NCBI GenBank assembly: GCA_040393065.1
Contig: JBEBUW010000051.1
Coordinates: 1 to 29,296, forward strand
Source: JACCWM01 sp040393065
GTDB taxonomy: Bacteria; Myxococcota_A; Bradymonadia; Bradymonadales; Bradymonadaceae
Direction of reading: 5' to 3'
Length of the DNA stretch: 29,296 nt
Part shown: piece after piece, positions 1-7,243 of the stretch
Numbering within the stretch: the stretch's first letter is position 1
How the letters are laid out: each line of letters begins with the position of its first letter
Notes under the pieces: model-generated
What the model was told of the DNA's origin: nothing
What the model saw: only the letters and a program-made list of their open reading frames with translations
The model's database searches: none
Program-made: the position numbers and the translations under genes

Positions 1-32
1 AGACGTTGTGGGAGAGTAGGTCGCCGCCAACC
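1..32 (+). rRNA. 5S rRNA, 3' end (partial)
   Basis: The first ~30 bases contain GTGGGAGAGTAGGTCGCCGC, the typical 3' portion of bacterial 5S rRNA (loop E/helix IV-V and the 3' strand of helix I). The rest of the gene, and probably the rRNA operon, lies left of the window. The exact 3' end is not determined. A strong hairpin terminator follows 15 bases later, as expected at the end of an rRNA operon. Confidence 0.85.
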
Positions 33-46
33 AATTTATTTACCAG

Positions 47-96
47 AACCGCCCGCTATTCTTTTTGAAAAGAAAAGATGCCGGGCGGTTTTGTTT
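47..96 (+). terminator. Rho-independent terminator of the rRNA operon
   Basis: AACCGCCCG (47-55) pairs with CGGGCGGTT (82-90). An inner TTCTTTT/GAAAAGAA stem extends the hairpin, and a T-rich tail TTTTGTTT ends at about 96. It lies directly downstream of the 5S rRNA end. Confidence 0.85.
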
Positions 97-272
97 CTTG
101 GCCGGATTTCTTCGGGGGAATTCATAAATTATCCAGAATATGTGGATTTTTATGATTAGGCTGGAATGATTCACCGGTTTTCATCCCTTATATACACGAC
201 ACGGAGTTGGTAAAGTCTTTTGTTATCAACAGGTTATGCTTCTTTGGAGGCGTATTGTTGGTCGAGGTAGGG

Positions 273-1235
273 ATGAAAAGAGAGTGGATCGCGCCATTAA
301 TACTTCTTGGCATGGTACTTTTGTACAATCTGGTGAATCCGTTGCGAACGGAGCATTTTGCGATGCTGGGCGGTGCAGCTGGTTTCTGGTTCATGTCAAA
401 GAAAACGCGGCATTTTGTATTGTCGTTTGTGCCGGTGTTTTTGTTTTCGTGGATGTACGACTTGTTGCGTATATTCGCGGATACAGCGGCTGCAAAGGCA
501 ACTGTAGAAGGGATGCACAAACTGGAGTTGCTGCTGTTTGGGTGGACATTCTCGGACGGCGCACGGTTGACGCCTAATGAAATGTTAGTGAGTGTGCATC
601 ACTATGTGCTCGATCTGATCGGGGGCGTTTGGTACGCATCGCATGTCGGGGTGATTCTGATCCTGGGCGTGTACTTGTGGTGGAGGCATCAGCGTGAGGG
701 GAGTGCAGATGTGGCGTCGGGTGTGCGTCTGCATCGCTTTCTGTGGGGGTTTCTGGTGCTGAACATCGGGATGTTTGCGATCAATTTGCTGTTTCCGGTC
801 GCGCCGCCGTGGTTTGTGAGTGAATTTGGTTATGCGCAGCCAAGCGGGGATATCATTGGGAATGCGGCCGGGCTGGGGCGGATCGATGAACTGTTGGGAA
901 TCGGTTATTTTGAAGGCGTGTATAGTAAGAGTTCGTATGTTTATGGTGCGATGCCGAGTGGACATACGGCCTATGCGGTGTGGTTTGCGTTGCATATGCG
1001 GGGACGTGTAGGACGCACGTTGGGGTGGTCGTATGCGGTGATTATGGCGTTTTTCGCGGTTTATCTGAATCATCATTATATGCTGGACGTACTTGCAGGA
1101 ACGACGCTTGCTGTGAGTGTTTACCTGTTGTTTAAGTCTACGCCGCTGAAGCATTTGCCGTGCATGATTCAGAGGGGCCTGCGTCGTTTGTTTTTGAAGG
1201 AAGAATCTGCGCTTTCAGAGGTTATGGGAGCATAA
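273..1235 (+). CDS. PAP2-superfamily membrane phosphatase/phosphotransferase
   Basis: This 320-aa integral membrane protein has about six hydrophobic segments. It carries the two C-terminal motifs of the PAP2 (type 2 phosphatidic acid phosphatase) superfamily: MPSGHTAY with His231, and LNHHYMLDVLAG with His268 and Asp272. These residues form the phospho-enzyme chemistry of the family. The layout, with a long N-terminal half and no clear KxxxxxxRP motif, resembles the PAP2_3 / inositol-phosphorylceramide synthase-like branch, so the substrate is probably a lipid phosphate or a phospholipid headgroup. The substrate itself cannot be read from the sequence. ATG 273 was chosen because GAGG (264-267) precedes it at a good distance. 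An upstream TTG at 207 keeps the frame open but has poor spacing. The gene is monocistronic, between the rRNA terminator and a convergent neighbour. Confidence 0.8.
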   Translation: MKREWIAPLILLGMVLLYNLVNPLRTEHFAMLGGAAGFWFMSKKTRHFVLSFVPVFLFSWMYDLLRIFADTAAAKATVEGMHKLELLLFGWTFSDGARLTPNEMLVSVHHYVLDLIGGVWYASHVGVILILGVYLWWRHQREGSADVASGVRLHRFLWGFLVLNIGMFAINLLFPVAPPWFVSEFGYAQPSGDIIGNAAGLGRIDELLGIGYFEGVYSKSSYVYGAMPSGHTAYAVWFALHMRGRVGRTLGWSYAVIMAFFAVYLNHHYMLDVLAGTTLAVSVYLLFKSTPLKHLPCMIQRGLRRLFLKEESALSEVMGA

Positions 1236-1256
1236 TTGCCGATGGTGGAGTCTGGT

Positions 1257-2135
1257 TTATTTGAACCAGGCTTCGACGACCTCGAGTTCGAGGATGTCGT
1301 ACTCGCGGTTGAAATGCTGGCCGTTTTGGGTCCAGCGCTCAGACCAGCGTACGAGGAATTGAGCGGGGATGGTGGTGGAATCGAAGGTGCGGTCGGAGAT
1401 GACGCGTACCTGGAGGCTGCGCTGTTTGGAGGCTGGTTGTCCCGGTGTTGTAGCAAGCGGCGGAGCTGTTTGTTCGACGGTGATTTTGAGGAGTCGGCCG
1501 TCGGCGGCGATATGCAGGAGCATGGAGACGGTCCGGTTCTGGATATCGAGCTTAACGCGGGCGCTTTGTGTATCGATCGCTTGCCATTCGACGCCGGGGC
1601 GCGGCAGTAGTGCAGCCGGGCAAAATATCATGTCCAGCGCCATGCGCTCGATGCTGGTGTCTGGATTGATGTAGTCTCCTGTCGTGCTGTCGGCGGAGGC
1701 AGGGATCAGACCAAGATAGTGAAAACGTGAGCGTCTGGATCCGTCGGCAAAGTAGTCAGATGCGGTGAGAAAGCCAAGTCCGGTACGGATGCGGGCTTCC
1801 CAGACGAATCCGCGCTGCGGCGTGAGAAGTTGTGAGATTACAAGGGGGAAGGTCTTGTTGGATTCGAGGCCATGAAACTGACCTTTCATGCGTAAACGAA
1901 CTGTTGAGGCAAGTGGTTCGCCGGGCTGGAGCGCGCGTTGGAAATAGCGTTTGGCCGGTGCAGGCAGCTCGGAAAGTACGGCAGGGTCGAAGTATTCGTC
2001 ACTGCTTGAGACATCGAGGTTTCGCCACTGTTTTTCGATGTTTCTGTTGTGTTCTGAACGGAAGAAAGCAAGGAGCAGTAACAGCAAAAAGGCGAGGCAG
2101 AGAACGACAAGGATGATTGTAGGGAGGCGGTTCAT
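1257..2135 (-). CDS. DUF6544-like membrane-anchored protein
   Basis: This is a 292-aa protein. Residues 5-26 form one strongly hydrophobic N-terminal segment (an anchor or uncleaved signal), followed by a soluble domain. The start of that domain, LSELPAPAKRYFQRAL followed by V-R-L-R-M-K-G, matches my recollection of the DUF6544 family (LPxPVxRYxxxA near the N-terminus, beta-rich remainder). Members have no established function. The domain is expected on the outer face of the inner membrane. No good Shine-Dalgarno precedes ATG 2135, but it is the only start that keeps the whole signal segment. It is convergent with the PAP2 gene (21-base gap) and divergent from the ferritin-like gene. Confidence 0.7.
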   Translation of the reverse strand: MNRLPTIILVVLCLAFLLLLLLAFFRSEHNRNIEKQWRNLDVSSSDEYFDPAVLSELPAPAKRYFQRALQPGEPLASTVRLRMKGQFHGLESNKTFPLVISQLLTPQRGFVWEARIRTGLGFLTASDYFADGSRRSRFHYLGLIPASADSTTGDYINPDTSIERMALDMIFCPAALLPRPGVEWQAIDTQSARVKLDIQNRTVSMLLHIAADGRLLKITVEQTAPPLATTPGQPASKQRSLQVRVISDRTFDSTTIPAQFLVRWSERWTQNGQHFNREYDILELEVVEAWFK

Positions 2136-2202
2136 CGTTGGTTCCAGGAGGTTTAGCGTGGTGTGCTTTATCCTTGGAGTCTGGATTTCAGGCTATGTTT
2201 GC

Positions 2203-2305
2203 AATGTACTCACGGTTTTTAATGTACTCACAAATTCGGTGCGGATTTGGGGCTCGTGCTCAATTGACTGAACATTTGATGCGTTTAGGTTGAAAGCCAA
2301 TTGAG
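2203..2305. promoter_or_regulatory. Divergent intergenic region with short direct and inverted repeats
   Basis: AATGTACTCAC occurs at 2203-2213 and again at 2221-2231 (18-base period). Further on, CTCAATTG (2259-2266) and its exact reverse complement CAATTGAG (2298-2305) flank 31 bases. A TTGACT (2264-2269) could be a -35 for the ferritin-like gene, but no convincing -10 is seen. The region separates two divergent genes, so regulator binding is plausible but unproven. Confidence 0.3.
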
Positions 2306-2370
2306 AAGCGTTGAAAGACGTTAGAGCGCGGTAGGACCAATACGACAGCGGGTTTTGCAGGAGGTGGACC

Positions 2371-2814
2371 ATGGTGAGTGAGCAGAGGGTAGACAAGGCG
2401 ACGTTGATCGAAGGATTGAACGAAGATCTGGCGCACGAGTATCAGGCGATTGTGATGTACAACACGTATGCGGCCGTGGTGAGCGGGATCAATCGTGGTG
2501 AATTGCGGCAGTTTTTTCTTAAGGAAGTGCAGGATGAGTTACAGCATGCGCAGTATCTGGCGAATAAGATCACGGCGTTGGGTGGGACGCCGACGACGAA
2601 GCCGGCAGCGGTGAACCTGGTGCGGGACGCGCATGAGATGCTGGAGCAGGTTGTAGCGGCGGAGGAGGAAACAGTGGAACGCTATGTGAAGCGGATGAAG
2701 CAGGCCGAGGCGTTCGGGGATTATGGCCTGGCGAATACGCTTCAAGAGATGCTGACGGATGAAACCGGGCACAAGGAGGAGGCGTCGATGCTATTGCATG
2801 GCAAGTGGTGTTGA
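2371..2814 (+). CDS. Bacterioferritin/ferritin-like diiron protein
   Basis: This 147-aa four-helix ferritin-like protein would take part in iron storage or detoxification in the cytoplasm. The putative diiron ligands E23, E56, H59, E98, E131 and H134 follow almost exactly the spacing of the bacterioferritin ferroxidase centre (E-x32-E-xx-H, then E-x32-E-xx-H). The motifs HEYQAI, DELQHAQ and DETGHKEE are visible. It is slightly shorter than typical bacterioferritin (about 155-160 aa) and no obvious haem-binding Met was assigned, so a non-haem ferritin-like subfamily is possible. ATG 2371 has a strong Shine-Dalgarno (GGAGG at 2360-2364). It stands alone, with its 3' end 7 bases from the convergent next gene. 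Confidence 0.85.
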   Translation: MVSEQRVDKATLIEGLNEDLAHEYQAIVMYNTYAAVVSGINRGELRQFFLKEVQDELQHAQYLANKITALGGTPTTKPAAVNLVRDAHEMLEQVVAAEEETVERYVKRMKQAEAFGDYGLANTLQEMLTDETGHKEEASMLLHGKWC

Positions 2815-2821
2815 TGCTGGT

Positions 2822-4612
2822 TTAAGCGTCCGACGTTTCGGCGGCAATGGCAAAGGAGGGCTCGAGTCGTTCGCGGAGTGACTCAAAGTCTTCGGGGGTA
2901 AGCTGCCAGGAATCTACGGGCGGCTCGGTGCGGGGAATTGGCGAATCGAACCAGAGGACTTCGTCTTCTTCGCTGGTCACGAGGCAGATGGCCGCATGGT
3001 AGCGCGGTTCGATGAGGAGCAGCCATCCGCGGGTGCGGTCGTGGATGGATTCCCAGCGCAAAACGCGGACCTGTTTGAGATCGCGCAGTGGGCAGGAGAT
3101 CCGTTCAAGAGAGAAGCGTCGATCGTTGACCAGGGCGATGGCGTTTTCTTCGTCTTCCTGGTGGCGCAGAAACTTCGGTCGCCAGCCCTGCCAGCTTACG
3201 TGCCAGTTCATCATGATGGGTAGAATGACCAGCCAGCCAATGGAGGCGGTGATGGCGCCGCGTGTCCAGCCCCAGATGCGAAGTGGGCTGTCATTGAGCA
3301 TGCCGAGAAGGTAGAGGCAGCAGAGCGAGACAATACCAATTAAAAACAGGGCGGGTGGAAGTAGAATGGCGGCGCGTTCCTTGCGTGGAATGGAATACCA
3401 GCCGGATCGGACGCGAAAGCAGCGCGCGCGGACCTCTTCAATTTCTTCCGCTTCTTCAATTCCCTTGATTTCAGTACTTTTGTTTGTATCGAGAGTGGGG
3501 TCGAGGCTTTGCTCAAGAACGGATTGTTCGATGGGGGCAAGTGTGGGGGTGCCGAGTTCGTCTTGTAGCGGCTCGGAGAAGACGTGTTCGGGTGCGGGGA
3601 GTTCGGGTGTGGTGGTTTGTGGGGCGTCGGTGATGGTGTCGGTCAGTGTGTCGTGGTGATGAAATGAGTCTTCGTCGTTGCTGAGATCCGGACTGAGATC
3701 CGGCTCGGTATGTGGGGAAGACGTGGATGCAGCGATGCTGGCGATGAGGTCGCGAGCGGGTAAGGTGTCGTACGTTTCTGGTGAGGTGTTGTCGACGATT
3801 TCCGGGTTGGAGGAAGTGTCGTCGATGCGGGTGTGGTTGTCGGGCGCTGCAGGTGAAGCGGCGGGTTCGGTGGAAGTGCCGAGACGTCCCTGAGTGGCGC
3901 GGTCGACGAGGGCGTGGAGTTCGGCGACTCCGCGCAGGGTGAGGGCCAGGCCTTCTTCCACGAGATCCATGAGGGGATCAAAGGCGGCGTTGATTTCGTC
4001 GACGTACAGGCGTTGTTCTTCCCAGATTTCGGCGGTTTCTTTTTGGGCGTCACGGCCCGGGTCGAGGACGCCTTCTTGGACGAGCGAATCGAGGGCGTTT
4101 ACATCGGTGCGGCGTTTGTTTTCAAGTTCGTACAAAACGGTGTCGATGAGGTCTTCGAGTTCGTTGTGTGCGTCATTGGCGAGTATTTTGGCGGCGTAAC
4201 AGACGTCATCGAGGAATGTGTTGGTGTTGTTTGCGGCGGCTGTAAACTCGTCGCGTACTTCAAGGAGTGCGAAGTTTCGTGGAAGGGCTGCGTCTTTGGT
4301 ATCGAACCAGGTGTCGATGAAGGTTTCGACTTCGCTGGCGGCAAGTGCGACTGCGCGGGGGCCGAGGATTCCTTCGGGGAGGGGGCTGGTTTCGGGAAAG
4401 CGAAACGCTTTGCGGATGGCGCTGCCACTGAGTTGCAACCATTCAGGGAGGCTATCGCTCAGGATGCGTAAACGTTGCTCGAAATCTTCGAGATCATCGG
4501 CGAGGTCGTTGCGGAGGTCTTCGAGATCTTCTTCGATGCCGGCGATGGTGCGGCGCGTGATGTCGTCCAGACGGAGTTGGTCTGTCATTTGTGAGGTGGG
4601 CTTAGAACTCAT
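2822..4612 (-). CDS. Unknown protein: coiled-coil N-terminus, acidic linker, two TM helices, C-terminal domain
   Basis: I do not recognise a family in this 596-aa protein. Residues 10-270 are highly charged and helical (EEDLEDLRNDLADDLEDFEQ near the start), consistent with coiled coils. Residues ~270-400 form a Ser/Thr/Pro/Asp/Glu-rich, probably disordered linker. Two hydrophobic helices sit at ~414-436 and ~453-470. A compact 126-aa C-terminal domain follows, with several Trp residues and alternating beta-like segments (VRVLRW, GWLLLIEP, EVLWFD), reminiscent of a membrane-proximal PH-like fold, though that is a guess. With no signal peptide, both ends probably lie in the cytoplasm, joined by a helical hairpin in the inner membrane. 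The start could be ATG 4612 or ATG 4588; neither has a clear ribosome site. Confidence 0.7.
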   Translation of the reverse strand: MSSKPTSQMTDQLRLDDITRRTIAGIEEDLEDLRNDLADDLEDFEQRLRILSDSLPEWLQLSGSAIRKAFRFPETSPLPEGILGPRAVALAASEVETFIDTWFDTKDAALPRNFALLEVRDEFTAAANNTNTFLDDVCYAAKILANDAHNELEDLIDTVLYELENKRRTDVNALDSLVQEGVLDPGRDAQKETAEIWEEQRLYVDEINAAFDPLMDLVEEGLALTLRGVAELHALVDRATQGRLGTSTEPAASPAAPDNHTRIDDTSSNPEIVDNTSPETYDTLPARDLIASIAASTSSPHTEPDLSPDLSNDEDSFHHHDTLTDTITDAPQTTTPELPAPEHVFSEPLQDELGTPTLAPIEQSVLEQSLDPTLDTNKSTEIKGIEEAEEIEEVRARCFRVRSGWYSIPRKERAAILLPPALFLIGIVSLCCLYLLGMLNDSPLRIWGWTRGAITASIGWLVILPIMMNWHVSWQGWRPKFLRHQEDEENAIALVNDRRFSLERISCPLRDLKQVRVLRWESIHDRTRGWLLLIEPRYHAAICLVTSEEDEVLWFDSPIPRTEPPVDSWQLTPEDFESLRERLEPSFAIAAETSDA

Positions 4613-4689
4613 GGATACTCGGAAATTGCGATAGCGGCTGAATCTCTGTCACCTGGGGTGGTTTTGTGGAGCGGATGGCCGCGGACAGG

Positions 4690-4743
4690 GCCTTCTTACG
4701 GGAAAAACGTGGGTAGGGGTACACGTTTTTTCTGTAAGAAGGC
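4690..4743 (-). terminator. Nested hairpin, probable terminator of the VCBS gene pair
   Basis: The outer stem is GCCTTCTTAC (4690-4699) with GTAAGAAGGC (4734-4743). The inner stem is AAAAACGTG (4703-4711) with CACGTTTTT (4722-4730). Read on the minus strand, the inner stem ends in a run of five T, so it could terminate transcription leaving the gene that ends at 4778. On the plus strand a T-rich tail (TTTTCTT) follows too. The outer stem may act as a longer stabilising arm. Confidence 0.6.
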
Positions 4744-4777
4744 TTTTCTTATCACAAAAATTGCATTTGTGGGTTTC

Positions 4778-7189
4778 TCAACCGAGCACGCGCGTGCAGA
4801 CAGAGGTTGTGGGGTGGCAGTAGTAGCCTTCCTGGCAGTCGTCGTTGCTGCGGCAGCCGCAGTTGGCGTCGATGTGCAGCTCGTTGTTGGATTCGATGCA
4901 TTCGTTGTGCTGACCGTTGCCGTCTTCGTCCTGGTCGGCGTGGGCGCGGATGGTGAAGTCCTGGCCGTCGCCGCGGGCAATGTCTTCGGTGTTCCAGGCG
5001 TAGCTCAGGGTTTCGCGTGCGCCGGGCGGAAGATGCTGGGTGGTTTCGAGCGTGGTGATGAAGCGCTCGGTGCCTTCGATATCGGCGTAGAGAGCGATGT
5101 GAAGGCCGGGGAGAACGCCGCGGTCGCCCTGGTTGCCGACGGTTACGTGGATTTCAAGGCCGGTCTGGGTACAGGTGGCTTCCAGGTTGGTGATTACGAG
5201 ATCGGGCGCGTTAAACAAGCCGTCGCCCTGGACGTTCTGACGGAAGTTGTTGAGGTTGGACGTTGCAAAATTCGGGATCTGGTGGCGCGGGATGGCGCCG
5301 GCGGTGTTGGGCGTTCCGGGGCACATGTCGTCGACCAGTCCGTCGCAGACATTGGTGACGTGGTAGGCGTGCTGGTTCCAGACCGGGCGGGTGGAAACCC
5401 AGCGGTTGTGGCGGTCTTTGATGACGCGGACGCCGTGGACGGGGCCGCCTAGTTCGTCAAATTCCGGGTTGTGGTTGTTTCGGCACTGGTTGGGAACGCC
5501 GGTGTCGTCGTTACTCATGACGACGATGTCAGCGTGGAAGTCGCCGTCGACGTCGACGATCACAGGAAGTTCGCGGGCGGTTCCGCTGGTGTTGGAGACT
5601 TTGAAGAGTTCGGTGGAGGTGCCGTCGCCGTTGCCCCGGCCGTCATAGACGCGCAGGAAGCATTCGTCGGCGTAGACGACTTCGGCGCGGCCGTCGCCCT
5701 GGAAGTCAAACACGCTGGAACCGGTGATGCGGCTTGAGAAGTCGCGGGTGGGCATTCTCCAGAGCAGGGTGCCGTCGTTGTTATAGACGAGATAGAAGCA
5801 TGCGCCGGCCATGGCGATTTCTGCGCGGCCGTCGCCGTCGAAGTCTGCGACGGTGGGGGAGCCGGCGCCGGTCAGGTTCGAACACTGGGTGTCGGTGTAA
5901 ATCGGGTGCCCGTCGGTGGGAAGAGTGACACTCCAGATGCGTTTTCCGGTCTGGCCGTTGACGATTTGAAGCTGATCGGTGGCGCTGGTATTGACGGTGA
6001 CAATTTCCGGGACGCCGTCGCGGGTGTTGAAGTCGCGTTGGTCGCCGGTGAAGGTTCCGAAATCGCCGACAGCGAAGGCGCCGGAAGCGAATTCGTGCAT
6101 CCAGTAGGTCGGGCATGTGTAACCGCCGTTGCCGTCGGGTTCAAATTTGAAGGCGCCGTTTCCGGCCAGGACTTCGAGTTTGCCGTCGCCGTCCAGATCG
6201 ACCGCGATGGAGTGGTTGGCGCCTGTTCCAACCTGGGTGTTGACGCAGAGTTGTTCGCCGGTTTTGCCGCTGAAGACGCGATTTCGGGAGATGACTTCGA
6301 CGTTGCCATCACCGTCGAGGTCGGCCAGGGAAGGCCCGTCGGCATTTGCGCCAAAGTTGATGGTCGTCCATTTGATAGCAAAATCCGTTGTGTAGTCGTC
6401 GAAGGCGATCAGTCCCTGGCCATTGGAGTTTACGGCGATGATTTCGTTGTGTCCGTCGCCGTCGATGTCGCCGGCGGCGATGGCCGAGTTCGGGTGAACG
6501 CGTTTTTCTGGTTCTATGAAATTGAAGACGGGCTTGTAGGTGCGGCCATCGACGGCGCGCAGGATTCCGTTAGAGGCATTGTTGTTGCCGTCGGCTCTGG
6601 AATAGTTGGCAAAAATGATGTCAGGGGTGCCGTTGCCGTTGATGTCGAGAACGATCGGCGTCATGTAAATCTGTTTGTGGTTGGGTTCCGGTGTATCGGG
6701 AAACAGATTTTCGTGCCAGGCGACCTGGACGATGGGATCGAAGATGTCCGTGTCGGGTTTGTAGATACAAGCCTCTGCAGAGGTTCGGGGAATGCAGCGC
6801 TCCAGGGTCGGTTCGCAGATTTGTCCGTCGGGGCATTGCAGGGTGTGCACGCATTCTTCGCCCGGCGTTACGCACTGATCTTGCAGACACAACTCGCCGG
6901 TGGTGCAACAAGCGGAGCCGCAGATGTTTTCGGCGGCGCATTGCGGGCCGGTGTCTTGCTCAGTGCCGGAGTCGGAGCCGATGTCTTGATGCGTGCCGGA
7001 ATCGTGCGCGGCATCGGCGGCGCCGTTGTTCTGATCGTCGGTATCGCTGATGGCGTCGGCTTCGACGTTGTTGGATGGCGTTCTGTCGAGTGCGGTGTCA
7101 TCCGAACATGCGCTTGCGGTGGTGAGCAAAGCGGCAAGGCTTATCAGTAAAGAGAGTGTGCGGAGGCGTGGCTTCATGGATGTCTTCAT
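4778..7189 (-). CDS. FG-GAP/VCBS-repeat Cys-rich lipoprotein (paralog 2)
   Basis: This is an 803-aa predicted outer-surface lipoprotein. Its signal peptide ends in a lipobox-like TTASAC. Next come a Thr/Asp/Asn-rich linker, then a Cys-rich segment (CGSACCTTGELC, CPDGQICEPTLERC). Several FG-GAP/VCBS-type repeats follow with calcium-loop-like D-x-D-G-D/N-G signatures (DINGNGTPD, GDIDGDGHNE, ADLDGDGNVE, VDLDGDGKLE, ADFDGDGRAE), consistent with a beta-propeller. A CARDB-like beta-sandwich (APDLVITNLEATC) and a second short Cys cluster close the protein. The start is ATG 7189, since AGGA lies 8 bases upstream; the longer frame to 7228 has no support. It lies 54 bases downstream of its paralog and is probably co-transcribed. 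Role unknown; adhesion or binding of extracellular material is plausible. Confidence 0.8.
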   Translation of the reverse strand: MKTSMKPRLRTLSLLISLAALLTTASACSDDTALDRTPSNNVEADAISDTDDQNNGAADAAHDSGTHQDIGSDSGTEQDTGPQCAAENICGSACCTTGELCLQDQCVTPGEECVHTLQCPDGQICEPTLERCIPRTSAEACIYKPDTDIFDPIVQVAWHENLFPDTPEPNHKQIYMTPIVLDINGNGTPDIIFANYSRADGNNNASNGILRAVDGRTYKPVFNFIEPEKRVHPNSAIAAGDIDGDGHNEIIAVNSNGQGLIAFDDYTTDFAIKWTTINFGANADGPSLADLDGDGNVEVISRNRVFSGKTGEQLCVNTQVGTGANHSIAVDLDGDGKLEVLAGNGAFKFEPDGNGGYTCPTYWMHEFASGAFAVGDFGTFTGDQRDFNTRDGVPEIVTVNTSATDQLQIVNGQTGKRIWSVTLPTDGHPIYTDTQCSNLTGAGSPTVADFDGDGRAEIAMAGACFYLVYNNDGTLLWRMPTRDFSSRITGSSVFDFQGDGRAEVVYADECFLRVYDGRGNGDGTSTELFKVSNTSGTARELPVIVDVDGDFHADIVVMSNDDTGVPNQCRNNHNPEFDELGGPVHGVRVIKDRHNRWVSTRPVWNQHAYHVTNVCDGLVDDMCPGTPNTAGAIPRHQIPNFATSNLNNFRQNVQGDGLFNAPDLVITNLEATCTQTGLEIHVTVGNQGDRGVLPGLHIALYADIEGTERFITTLETTQHLPPGARETLSYAWNTEDIARGDGQDFTIRAHADQDEDGNGQHNECIESNNELHIDANCGCRSNDDCQEGYYCHPTTSVCTRVLG
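4805..5338. repeat. 534-bp tract identical to 7271-7804 (left copy)
   Basis: Compared base by base with 7271-7804, at a constant offset of 2466, no mismatch was found. It encodes the CARDB-like domain and the C-terminal Cys cluster of both lipoproteins. Outside it the genes drift apart: two mismatches within three bases on the left, then four mismatches in the 56 bases after 5338. Confidence 0.9.
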
Positions 7190-7243
7190 GCTGCAGTTCC
7201 TGAATATGGTTTGAAGGCGTTGAGGCAATTTTAGAAAGCTTGT

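Noticed and set aside
5906..7150. 414-aa plus-strand frame and similar frames at 7280-8206
   Set aside because: Antisense to the VCBS lipoproteins; Val/Gly/Asp-rich because the repeat codons are read backwards.
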